Assembly: GCF_900110425.1 (NCBI RefSeq)
Contig: NZ_FODS01000013.1
Location: 1 to 64,000 of the forward strand
From: Salinihabitans flavidus
GTDB taxonomy: Bacteria; Pseudomonadota; Alphaproteobacteria; Rhodobacterales; Rhodobacteraceae
Reading direction: 5' to 3'
DNA length: 64,000 nucleotides
Shown: piece after piece, positions 33,079 to 40,071 of the stretch
Numbering within the stretch: the first letter of the stretch is position 1
Layout: each line of letters starts with the position of its first letter
The notes under the pieces: model-generated
What the model was told of the DNA's origin: nothing
The model's input: only the letters and a program-made list of their open reading frames with translations
Databases searched by the model: none
Translations under genes and position numbers: made by a program

Positions 33079-34014
33079 ATGACCAAAGTCGCCATCATCC
33101 AGCAGCCGCCAGTCTATCTTGATCTTGAAAAAACGATGTCCCGCGCGATCCAGCTGATCGAAGACGCCGCCCGCGACGGGGCCCAGATGGTGGTCTTCCC
33201 CGAGGCATGGTTTCCCGGCTACCCAACCTTCGTCTGGCGTTTGCCGCCCGGCGCGGGGATGGGAAAGACCGATGAGTTGTTCTGCCGCCTTCAGGCCAAC
33301 GCGATCGACCTCAGCCGGGGCGGCATGAAGCCGTTGCAGGCGGCCGCAAAGGACCATGGTGTCGTGATCGTTGCGGGGTATCAGGAATTGGACGGGGCGG
33401 TCAGCGGCAGCACGCTTTACAACAGTTGCATCATCATCGACGCGGACGGGACCGTCGCGAACAACCACCGCAAGCTGATGCCGACCAATCCCGAGCGCAT
33501 GGTCTGGGGGTTCGGCGACGGGTCCGGCCTGAACGTCGTCGACACTGCGGTGGGTCGTGTCGGAGCTCTGCTATGCTGGGAAAATTACATGCCCTTGGCG
33601 CGATACGCGCTTTATGCCCAGAACATCGATATCTATGTCGCTCCAACCTGGGATAGCGGCGACACCTGGCTGGCCACGATGCAGCACATCGCGCGCGAAG
33701 GCGGGTGCTGGGTCATCGGCTGCGCCACGGCTCTTGAGGTATCGGATATTCCGACCGACATCCCTCATTATGAAGACCTGTTTCCGAACAAGGACGAATG
33801 GGTGAACCCGGGCGACGCGGTCATCTACAAGCCATTCGGCGGCGTCCACGCAGGACCGATGCATCAGGAGAAGGGCCTCTTGATCTCTGACATCGACGTC
33901 AGCGCCGCCCGATCTTCGCGGCGGAAATTCGACGCCAGCGGACACTATGCCCGCCCGGATGTGTTCACCTTGACCGTCAATCGCAGCCGGCAGGCGCCGG
34001 TCACGTTCGACTGA
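33079..34014 (+). CDS. Nitrilase (carbon-nitrogen hydrolase, branch 1)
   Basis: The 311-residue enzyme has the nitrilase triad: Glu42 in FPEAWFPGYP, Lys132 in NHRKLMPT and Cys166 in LLCWENYMP. The CWEN context and the PEAWFPGYP start are those of true nitrilases, which turn nitriles into carboxylic acids and ammonia, rather than amidases. Start at 33079 follows TAAGGACC; an upstream Met would add seven residues. It lies directly after the flavoenzyme and is divergent from the HxlR regulator. A two-step use, with the flavoenzyme making or oxidising the nitrile, is a plausible inference. Confidence 0.93.
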   Translation: MTKVAIIQQPPVYLDLEKTMSRAIQLIEDAARDGAQMVVFPEAWFPGYPTFVWRLPPGAGMGKTDELFCRLQANAIDLSRGGMKPLQAAAKDHGVVIVAGYQELDGAVSGSTLYNSCIIIDADGTVANNHRKLMPTNPERMVWGFGDGSGLNVVDTAVGRVGALLCWENYMPLARYALYAQNIDIYVAPTWDSGDTWLATMQHIAREGGCWVIGCATALEVSDIPTDIPHYEDLFPNKDEWVNPGDAVIYKPFGGVHAGPMHQEKGLLISDIDVSAARSSRRKFDASGHYARPDVFTLTVNRSRQAPVTFD

Positions 34015-34260
34015 TCCTTCGCAAGTTGCATCATTTTCAAAAGCCTCACCCTTATGTGGTGCCGAGAAAAGCAGCTTTGTAAGCTTCCTAACCTTCGTCC
34101 ACGCTCGAATGTTGCAAGATGCATGAATGGCGGGTTTCGTGAAGCTGCGCTGCGGCGTCGGCAGGACCCGTGAATGGCCAATATGGGCCGCTTCGCAACT
34201 TTACAAAGTCCCCTCTTTGCGCACTCCGGCCATTCGCGCGTGCGTCGCCCCCCCTCCCCT
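34015..34260. other. 246-bp non-coding region bordering the accessory block
   Basis: No gene is seen. An inverted pair GAATGGCC (about 34172-34179) and GGCCATTC (about 34228-34235) encloses a short stretch with further small repeats. It closes the accessory segment on this side as 29266-29613 does on the other. No family assignment can be made. Confidence 0.4.
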
Positions 34261-34626
34261 TCACCCACTCCCCTCCGGCGCGTCCGGGTGATCATCCCCC
34301 ATCTCCCGCAGGCGCTTTTGCAGGTAGGCGTCCAGCCGGACCTCTCCCGCGATCTTCATCTGCGCCCATGTCGCCAGAAGCCGGTTGATCCGCGCGTGAT
34401 AGCCGTGGCCCATGCCGCGATAGAACCGCGCAACCGACCGGTCGAGGTAGAGCGTCACCTTCTCCTTCGGCTCGCGCACATCGACATCGGCCTCCAGCGT
34501 GTGCCACGCGTCGGGGATCTGCTCGCGCAGCGTCGCGTCGATCCACCCGTCGCTCTCGATCCGGATCAGATTCGGCACGAGGCGCTCTCTGGCGAGGCGT
34601 TCGGTCTTGGTGCGGGCGCGGGTCAT
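34261..34626 (-). CDS. Orphan BrnA-like antitoxin
   Basis: The 121-residue protein ends with a ribbon-helix-helix-like segment KVTLYLDRSVARFYRGMGHG followed by YHARINRLLATW. This is the hallmark of BrnA antitoxins (beta-strand VTxxLD, then RFYRxxGxGYxxRIN). BrnA normally represses a brnT-brnA operon and neutralises the BrnT ribonuclease, but no BrnT-like frame lies upstream or downstream. It is therefore an orphan, perhaps a stand-alone regulator. The start at 34626 follows AAAAGGAGAC. One copy of the 11-bp dispersed repeat lies 75-116 bp upstream of its start. Confidence 0.75.
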   Translation of the reverse strand: MTRARTKTERLARERLVPNLIRIESDGWIDATLREQIPDAWHTLEADVDVREPKEKVTLYLDRSVARFYRGMGHGYHARINRLLATWAQMKIAGEVRLDAYLQKRLREMGDDHPDAPEGSG

Positions 34627-34700
34627 GGCGGTCTCCTTTTCGGCGTGGAGGCGCACCCTGCCACGGGCGGGTTAGCGTCGCCTGACCCCACCGCGCGGCG

Positions 34701-34742
34701 CCACCGACGCAATACCGACGTGATACCGACGTTCCACCGACG
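34701..34742. repeat. Dispersed iteron element, copy B (four 11-bp units, no tail)
   Basis: Units start at 34701 (CCACCGACG), 34712 (ATACCGACG), 34723 (ATACCGACG) and 34734 (CCACCGACG), again an exact 11-bp period with four units. The TTTTTCAGCG tail present in copies A and C is missing. It lies upstream of the BrnA-like gene rather than after a stop codon. Confidence 0.8.
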
Positions 34743-34913
34743 TGGCAAAATCGCCCGATCCGGCCCGTCACAGGCGCCGTCGGTGGTCACGTCGATTTGT
34801 CTTGCGCCGGGGGGGCAATGCTGTCATACGGCACGGGCTAACGTTAATCTTTTTCGACCATCTGTCTCCCGTCCAACGGCGTTCAGACCTCGATCCAGAC
34901 CAACAACGCCAAG

Positions 34914-34933
34914 CTGCCGCACTCCGCGGGCAG
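34914..34933 (+). promoter_or_regulatory. Cold-shock gene leader hairpin
   Basis: CTGCC-GC (34914-34920) and GC-G-GGCAG (34926-34933) form a 5+2-bp stem with one bulged G and loop ACTCC, ending 23 bases before the ATG of the cold-shock gene. The second cold-shock gene has the same hairpin at the same distance (49068-49088). It is probably part of a long 5' leader that controls translation with temperature. The 330 bp from 34627 to 34956 otherwise hold repeat copy B and no gene. Confidence 0.6.
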
Positions 34934-34956
34934 CATCATGATAGGAGACCACGGAT

Positions 34957-35163
34957 ATGGCCACTGGCACCGTGAAATGGTTCAACACCACTAAAGGCTT
35001 CGGCTTCATCGCACCCGACGGCGGCAGCAAGGACGTTTTCGTCCACATCAGCTCTGTCGAGCGTTCCGGCCTGACCGGGCTGCGCGATGATCAGAAGGTG
35101 ACCTTCGACATCGAAGCCGGCCGTGACGGCCGCGAAAGCGCGATCAACCTCGCGCTCGCCTGA
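34957..35163 (+). CDS. Cold-shock protein (CspA family)
   Basis: The 68-residue single cold-shock domain has the RNA-binding motifs KGFGFIA (RNP1) and VFVHIS (RNP2) and the GTVKWFN opening. Such proteins melt RNA secondary structure at low temperature or in stationary phase. A GATAGGAGACC ribosome site and a leader hairpin precede it; a strong intrinsic terminator follows, so it is monocistronic. The paralogue at 49112-49318 differs at about a dozen positions, mainly near the ends. Confidence 0.96.
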   Translation: MATGTVKWFNTTKGFGFIAPDGGSKDVFVHISSVERSGLTGLRDDQKVTFDIEAGRDGRESAINLALA

Positions 35164-35184
35164 TCGCATCAGGATATGACAGGA

Positions 35185-35220
35185 AAGGCGCGGTCCCCCG
35201 GGGGCCGCGCCTTTTCTTTT
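35185..35220 (+). terminator. Intrinsic terminator after the first cold-shock gene
   Basis: AAGGCGCGG (35185-35193) and CCGCGCCTT (35205-35213), with an inner CCCC/GGGG pairing, form a very stable hairpin, followed by TTCTTTT. It lies 22 bp after the cold-shock stop codon and just before the stop of the convergent thioesterase gene. Confidence 0.85.
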
Positions 35221-35224
35221 GCGA

Positions 35225-35605
35225 TCAAGGGTCTACAGGTCGGGGCCGTCCCTCGGCGTCGATCGCCACGAAGGTGAAAAGCGCCTCTGTCACCTTGTCG
35301 CGCGCCCCTTCGGTGCCGCGCCTGACCCAGGCTTCGACCTCCACCGCGATGGAACTGGTGCCCACCCGCGCGATGGACGTGTAGACGCACAGGATATCGC
35401 CCACCTTCACCGGACGGATGAACTTCATCGCGTCCACCGCGATGGTCGCCACGCGCCCCTTCGCCCGCTCGCGCGCCACGATCCCCCCGGCAATGTCCAT
35501 CTGGCTGAGCACCCAGCCCCCGAAGATATCGCCGTTCACGTTCACGTCGCTCGGCATCGCAAGGGTGCGCAGTGTCAATTCCCCGTTTGCGTCGTCGTCG
35601 GTCAT
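35225..35605 (-). CDS. Acyl-CoA thioesterase, YciA-like hotdog fold
   Basis: The 126-residue protein is a single hotdog domain of the YciA/BACH type: MPSDVNVNGDIFGGWVLSQMDIAGG carries the catalytic Asn/Gly/Asp region, followed by AMKFIRPVKVGDILCVYT. It hydrolyses acyl-CoA thioesters in the cytosol. The start at 35605 follows CTGGAGGGC; the longer frame lacks similarity. It is downstream of trxC on the same strand with a 72-bp gap, and convergent with the cold-shock gene. Confidence 0.92.
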   Translation of the reverse strand: MTDDDANGELTLRTLAMPSDVNVNGDIFGGWVLSQMDIAGGIVARERAKGRVATIAVDAMKFIRPVKVGDILCVYTSIARVGTSSIAVEVEAWVRRGTEGARDKVTEALFTFVAIDAEGRPRPVDP

Positions 35606-35677
35606 CGGGCCCTCCAGTCTGCAACGGGGCAAGCATATCCGCTTCAGCCCCCGATACCACCGCAAAGAACGGCCGCC

Positions 35678-36112
35678 TTACACCTTCGAGCGCACCCAGT
35701 TGACGATCGCCGCCTTGGGCATGGCGCCCGACTGCCGCGCCACCTCACGCCCGCCCGCAAAGGCCGCCATGGTCGGAATGCCGCGGATGCCATAGGCCGC
35801 CCCCGCCTTCGGGTGATCCTCGGTGTTGAGCTTCACCAGACGCGCATCGCCCAGAAGCTCTTGCGCGGCCTGCGCGAACTGCGGCGCCATCTGGCGGCAG
35901 GGCCCGCACCACGGCGCCCAGAAATCCACCACCAGCGGCACATCGTCGTTGCGCGCCGCCTTCTGCAGGGTCGCAAGGTCCACCTCGCGCGGCTTGCCCC
36001 CCATCAGCGGCGCCCCGCAGGTGCCGCATTTCGGCGCCGCGGAGAGCTTCTCTCCCGGCACCCGGTTGACCTGCCCGCACTCCAGGCAGGTGATTTTCCT
36101 CGCTCCGGCCAT
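35678..36112 (-). CDS. trxC: Thioredoxin 2 (TrxC) with N-terminal zinc ribbon
   Basis: The 144-residue protein has an N-terminal zinc site formed by Cys9, Cys12, Cys29 and Cys32, then a thioredoxin domain with the active site WCGPC (Cys69, Cys72) and the cis-proline region RGIPTMAAF. TrxC reduces protein disulfides and is resistant to oxidative conditions. Length and zinc ribbon match E. coli TrxC (139). The start at 36112 gives MAGARKITCLECG; the frame extends upstream without similarity. Confidence 0.95.
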   Translation of the reverse strand: MAGARKITCLECGQVNRVPGEKLSAAPKCGTCGAPLMGGKPREVDLATLQKAARNDDVPLVVDFWAPWCGPCRQMAPQFAQAAQELLGDARLVKLNTEDHPKAGAAYGIRGIPTMAAFAGGREVARQSGAMPKAAIVNWVRSKV

Positions 36113-36165
36113 CGCCACATCCTCGCATTCAAATTCAGTCGGCTGAATATATGATCGCCGCGCGA

Positions 36166-36199
36166 AAAGAAAAGGGCCGGAACACCGCCCGGCCCTTTC
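36166..36199 (-). terminator. Intrinsic terminator of the pyrimidine ABC-transporter operon
   Basis: On the minus strand, AAAGGGCCGG (complement of 36190-36199) pairs with CCGGCCCTTT (complement of 36172-36181), followed by a T-rich TTCTTTT run. It lies 23 bp after the stop of the substrate-binding-protein gene and before trxC. Confidence 0.85.
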
Positions 36200-36221
36200 C
36201 CCTATCATATTGCGATCCGGC

Positions 36222-37202
36222 TTAGTCCAAAGCTTTGTCCGTGATCTTATGGGTCCACGCGCCTTCGGGCTCTTCCTCGATGACGCCGCCGGATTTCACG
36301 ATCTCGACCGTCCGCTCATAGGCTTCGGGGTCAAGCTCGCCATCCGATCCGGCGGTCAGCTTGGCGATCTCCTTCATCATGCGGACCTGATGCTTTTCGG
36401 TCTGCGCGCCGGTCGTGTCGTTTTCCAGAACGATCATCGCCGCCGCTTCGGGGTTTTCCTCGGCCCACTTCCAGCCCTTCATGGACGCGCGCACGAACCG
36501 CACCATCTTGTCCACGAATTCCGGGTCTTCCAGCTTGTCCTCGACGACGTAAAGCCCGTCCTCCAGCGTGGAGATACCCTCGTCCTCATACTTGAACACC
36601 ACCAGATCGTCCGGCGTCAGCCCCGCGTCGATCACCTGCCAGTATTCGTTGTAGGTCATCGTCGTGGCGCATTCGACCTGCTTCTGAAGCAGCGGATCGA
36701 CGTTGAAGTTAATCTTCTGGATGGTCACACCCTCTTCGGAGCCATCGGTGGGAATGCCCAGCTTGCCCATCCAGGTGTAAAGCGGGATCTCGTTGCCGAA
36801 GAACCATGTGCCAAGCGTATGCCCCGGAAAATCTTCCGGGCTGGTGATGCCATGCTCTTTCAGGCAGGTCAGCATCAGCCCCGAAGAGGCGAACGGCTGC
36901 GCGATGTTGACGATCGGGGCGCCCTTTTCCCGCGCCGCCAGCGCCGAGGGCATCCAGTCCACCATCACATCGGCGCCGCCGCCCATCAGAACCTGCACCG
37001 GCGCGATGTCCGGGCCGCCCGGCTTGATCGTGACGTCAAGGTCTTCTTCCTCGTAGAACCCCTTGTCGAGCGCCACGTAGTAGCCCCCGAACTGCGCCTG
37101 CGTGACCCACTTGAGCTGTAGCGTCACATCGTCGGCGGCCTGCGCCGCCCCCGCCGCCATGGTCAGGGCCGCGGCACTCATTGTCGTGAATAGACGTTTC
37201 AT
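36222..37202 (-). CDS. ABC transporter substrate-binding protein, NMT1/THI5-like
   Basis: The 326-residue periplasmic protein has a signal peptide (cleavage after AQA, about residue 22). The mature part begins with TLQLKWVTQAQFGGYYVALDKGF, the opening of NMT1/THI5-type pyrimidine-binding proteins. Relatives bind hydroxymethylpyrimidine, riboflavin or pyrimidine bases. Since it belongs to an operon with two permeases and an ATPase next to dihydropyrimidinase and dihydropyrimidine dehydrogenase genes, uptake of a pyrimidine such as uracil or thymine is the likely job. A much longer frame through the permease gene is not real; the ATG at 37202 has AAGGAGAG in front. Confidence 0.93.
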   Translation of the reverse strand: MKRLFTTMSAAALTMAAGAAQAADDVTLQLKWVTQAQFGGYYVALDKGFYEEEDLDVTIKPGGPDIAPVQVLMGGGADVMVDWMPSALAAREKGAPIVNIAQPFASSGLMLTCLKEHGITSPEDFPGHTLGTWFFGNEIPLYTWMGKLGIPTDGSEEGVTIQKINFNVDPLLQKQVECATTMTYNEYWQVIDAGLTPDDLVVFKYEDEGISTLEDGLYVVEDKLEDPEFVDKMVRFVRASMKGWKWAEENPEAAAMIVLENDTTGAQTEKHQVRMMKEIAKLTAGSDGELDPEAYERTVEIVKSGGVIEEEPEGAWTHKITDKALD

Positions 37203-37261
37203 CTTTCTCTCCTTGTTGAACCTTGTTGACGTGTTGTTGTTGTTCTTGTTGTTCCTTTTGC
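37203..37261 (-). promoter_or_regulatory. CAA-rich leader between permease and substrate-binding-protein genes
   Basis: On the minus strand the 59-base gap is almost free of G until the ribosome site and is made of AACAACAAG/CAACAACAACA repeats. CAA-repeat leaders stay unstructured and can boost translation. Binding proteins are needed in far higher amounts than permeases, so this stretch may raise expression of the last gene in the operon. Not tested; the repeat may also be mutable. Confidence 0.5.
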
Positions 37262-38101
37262 TCAGCCTCGCTGCGACGGGTGCCAGAAGGTCACCGCCCT
37301 TTCCAGAAGCGCCACGCCGCCATAGAATGCCGACCCGGCGATAGCCGCAACCACGATCTCGGCCCAGACCAGATCGAGCGCGAGCTGCCCCACCGAGGTC
37401 GAGATGCGAAAACCCATGCCCCTGACGGGGGAGCCGAAGAACTCTGCCACGATCGCCCCGATCAGCGCCAGCGTCGAGGCGATTTTCAGCCCGTTGAACA
37501 CGAATGGCATCGCCGACGGCAAACGCAGCTTCAGCAGCGTCTTCCAGTATCCGGCCGCATAGGTCCGCATCAGGTCGCGCTGCATCGCATCGCTGGCCTG
37601 AAGGCCCTGCACCGTGTTCACCAGCATCGGAAAGAACACCATCACCACAACCACCGCCGCCTTCGACTGCCAGTCGAAACCGAACCACATCACCATGATC
37701 GGCGCCATCCCGATGATCGGCAGCGCGGCGACGAAATTGCCCACGGGCAACACACCGCGTTGCAGAAACGGAAAGCGGTCCACCGCCACCGCGATCACGA
37801 AGGCCGCGCCGCAGCCGATGACATAGCCCGACAGCGCCCCCTTGATCACCGTCTGCACGAAATCGACCCACAGGATCTCGGACGATTGTGAAAACCGCTC
37901 CGCGATCACCGAGGGGGGCGGCAGAAGCACCGGGGATATCCCGAGCCCCCGCACCACGCTTTCCCAGATCAGGATCAGCGTGACACCGAAGATCACCGGC
38001 ACCGCCAGCGACGTGGTTTGCGATTTGGGTTGCCGCGCCAGCCAGACATTGGTGAGCCAGCCGACAAGCCAGACGCATATTCCGAATACGACCCAGCCCA
38101 T
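37262..38101 (-). CDS. ABC transporter permease (pyrimidine/NMT1-type system), second
   Basis: The 279-residue inner-membrane permease of the BPD_transp_1 (SsuC/TauC-like) type has about six hydrophobic segments. The cytoplasmic EAA loop is at AAGYWKTLLKLRLPSAMPFVFNGLK, where the ATPase docks. It overlaps the stop of the other permease at its start (ATG at 38101 against a stop at the same position), so translation is coupled. It shares an operon with the binding protein and the ATPase. Confidence 0.92.
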   Translation of the reverse strand: MGWVVFGICVWLVGWLTNVWLARQPKSQTTSLAVPVIFGVTLILIWESVVRGLGISPVLLPPPSVIAERFSQSSEILWVDFVQTVIKGALSGYVIGCGAAFVIAVAVDRFPFLQRGVLPVGNFVAALPIIGMAPIMVMWFGFDWQSKAAVVVVMVFFPMLVNTVQGLQASDAMQRDLMRTYAAGYWKTLLKLRLPSAMPFVFNGLKIASTLALIGAIVAEFFGSPVRGMGFRISTSVGQLALDLVWAEIVVAAIAGSAFYGGVALLERAVTFWHPSQRG

Positions 38102-38964
38102 TACGCCATCCCCATCCGCTTGAGAACCAACCGCTGCGTCAGACCGATGATCCCGACCAGACAGGCCGCCAGAACCGCCGCCATGATCAGCGCGCTCCAG
38201 ATCTGGACCGTCTGCCCGTAATAGGACCCCGCCAGAAGCCGCGCACCAAGCCCGGCCACCGCGCCCGTGGGCAACTCACCCACGATCGCACCGACCAGCG
38301 ACGCCGCCATCCCCACCTTCAGCGAGGTGAACAGATACGGCATCGACGACGGGAACCGCAGCTTCCAGAACTCCTGATTGCCGGTCGCATGCCATGTCTT
38401 CATCTGGTCAAGCTGCATCCGGTCGGGGCTTCGAAGCCCCTTGACCATGCCGACCACGACCGGGAAAAACGACAGATACATGGAAATGACCGCCTTGGGC
38501 AGAAGCCCCGTGATCCCGATGGCATTCAACACCACGATGATCATCGGCGCGATGGCAAGGATGGGAATGGTCTGGCTCGTGATCACCCATGGCATCACGC
38601 TCATGTCCATGGTGCGGTTGTAGACAATGCCGATGGCCAGCGCGATCCCCAGCCCGGTGCCCAGCACGAACCCCATGAGCGTGGCGCTCATCGTGATCCA
38701 GCTGTGATAGATCAGGGACCGCCGAGATGTGATGTTCTTCTCCACCGTGGTTTCCCAGATCTCCAGCGCCACCTGATGCGGGGCGGGCAGCTTGGGTTTG
38801 TCCTGCGACAGCGTGTCGGCCACCAGTTCGGTAAAGCTCAGCTCGCCCCCACCCGCGCGCGCCGCGTTGTCCTGCGCCCATGTCGCGTTGAGCGCGACCG
38901 CGCCGACATACCAGATCACGAAAATCGCGGCCACGACCGTCAGAACCGGAAGAACGTTCCTCAT
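38101..38964 (-). CDS. ABC transporter permease (pyrimidine/NMT1-type system), first
   Basis: The 287-residue permease starts with a transmembrane helix (about 4-24) and a periplasmic stretch, then five or more helices. The EAA loop is at ATGNQEFWKLRFPSSMPYLF. Start at 38964 (MRNVLPVLTV) follows AAAGGGGAGG; the frame extends ten residues further without a site. It is separated from the ATPase gene by 237 bp holding an inverted repeat, so an extra promoter in that gap is possible. Confidence 0.92.
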   Translation of the reverse strand: MRNVLPVLTVVAAIFVIWYVGAVALNATWAQDNAARAGGGELSFTELVADTLSQDKPKLPAPHQVALEIWETTVEKNITSRRSLIYHSWITMSATLMGFVLGTGLGIALAIGIVYNRTMDMSVMPWVITSQTIPILAIAPMIIVVLNAIGITGLLPKAVISMYLSFFPVVVGMVKGLRSPDRMQLDQMKTWHATGNQEFWKLRFPSSMPYLFTSLKVGMAASLVGAIVGELPTGAVAGLGARLLAGSYYGQTVQIWSALIMAAVLAACLVGIIGLTQRLVLKRMGMA

Positions 38965-38993
38965 GCCCGCACCCTCCCCTTTTCTTTGTTCCA

Positions 38994-39045
38994 TAAATAC
39001 TCATAGCGCTCCGCCCGCGGCAGACGCGGATTTTTGAGTATTTTA
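38994..39045. repeat. Inverted repeat TAAATACTCA / TGAGTATTTTA in the transporter operon
   Basis: TAAATACTCA (38994-39003) faces TGAGTATTT(T)A (39035-39045) across a GC-rich 31-base spacer that could itself fold. It lies in the 237-bp gap between the ATPase and the first permease. It may be an attenuator, an RNA-processing site that separates the two parts of the operon, or a small repeat element. Confidence 0.5.
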
Positions 39046-39201
39046 AGAACAGAGAAAGGAATTGATGGTCTCCTGCTCTCGCGGCACAGGCTGGAGAGCC
39101 GATGGCCGTGAACGGAGAAAGGGGCCGCCACCTTGCCCGAAAGGCGGCACGGCACCGGGGGGTGGCGGGCATCCGAGACCCCCCGGGCCGTTTCAAGACA
39201 C

Positions 39202-39987
39202 TCACTCGTCATAGGCATGCCCCGCCCTGAGCCCCTCGCGCACGCGGTGCGCGACGTCGAGGAATTCCTGCGTGTCGCGGATGTCGAGCGGCCGTTCCCT
39301 CGGAAGCGGGCTTTCGATCACCTCGCTGATTCGTCCGGGCCGCGGGCTCATCACCACGATCCTTGTGGACAGATAGACCGCCTCGGGAATCGAATGGGTC
39401 ACGAAGGCGATGGTCTTTTCGGTTCGCTTCCACAGCTTGAGAAGCTGCTCGTTGAGGTGATCGCGCACGATCTCGTCCAATGCGCCGAACGGCTCGTCCA
39501 TCAGCAGGATATCGGCGTCGAAGGCCAGTGCGCGCGCGATGCTCGCCCGCTGCTGCATCCCGCCCGAAAGCTGCCATGGGAATTTCTTCTCGAAGCCGTC
39601 CAGTTCCACAAGCTCCAGCACGCGCTTGACACGCTCGGCCTGCTCGGACCTGGAAAAGCCCATGATTTCCAGCGGCAGGCGGATGTTGCCACCTATGGTG
39701 CGCCACGGATAAAGTCCGGCGGCCTGAAACACATAGCCATAGGCGCGCGCCTTGCGGGCCTCTTCGGGGCTGACGCCGTTCACGGTGATCTCGCCGCCCG
39801 TGGGCTGTTCAAGATCGGCCATGACCCGAAGAAAGGTCGTCTTTCCGCAGCCCGACGGGCCGATGAAGCTCACGAAGTCGCCCTTTTCGATGTCCAGGCT
39901 GACATCTTGCAGCGCATGGATCGGGCCGTCGTTGGTCTGAAAGGTCAGCGACATGTTCTTCGCGCTGATCACTGGGGATGTTGTCAC
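39202..39987 (-). CDS. ABC transporter ATPase (pyrimidine/NMT1-type system)
   Basis: The 261-residue ATPase has Walker A GPSGCGKTT, the signature LSGGMQQRASIARAL, Walker B ILLMDEPFGALDE and the H-loop FVTHSIPEA. It is of the nitrate/taurine (NrtD/TauB) subgroup, as usual for NMT1-type importers. GTG at 39987 is preferred because AAGGCAAG lies in front; an ATG ten codons upstream has no ribosome site. It follows dihydropyrimidinase but a terminator separates them. Confidence 0.93.
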   Translation of the reverse strand: MTTSPVISAKNMSLTFQTNDGPIHALQDVSLDIEKGDFVSFIGPSGCGKTTFLRVMADLEQPTGGEITVNGVSPEEARKARAYGYVFQAAGLYPWRTIGGNIRLPLEIMGFSRSEQAERVKRVLELVELDGFEKKFPWQLSGGMQQRASIARALAFDADILLMDEPFGALDEIVRDHLNEQLLKLWKRTEKTIAFVTHSIPEAVYLSTRIVVMSPRPGRISEVIESPLPRERPLDIRDTQEFLDVAHRVREGLRAGHAYDE

Positions 39988-40033
39988 GTTGTCTTGCCTT
40001 TGCACATCCCGGATCATACCGGGCGTTCATGGG

Positions 40034-40065
40034 TAAAAGAAAGGCGCCGGGGCTGGCCCGGCGCC
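40034..40065 (-). terminator. Intrinsic terminator after the dihydropyrimidinase gene
   Basis: On the minus strand a 9-bp perfect stem GGCGCCGGG / CCCGGCGCC (complements of 40057-40065 and 40043-40051) with a short loop is followed by TTTCTTTT. It lies directly after the dihydropyrimidinase stop, so the ABC genes downstream need their own promoter or read-through. Confidence 0.8.
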
Positions 40066-40071
40066 CCGCGC

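Noticed and set aside
36222-38078. 618-residue frame apparently fusing the substrate-binding protein to upstream sequence
   Set aside because: The first about 290 residues are the out-of-frame reading of the permease gene; the real protein starts at 37202 with signal peptide and ribosome site.
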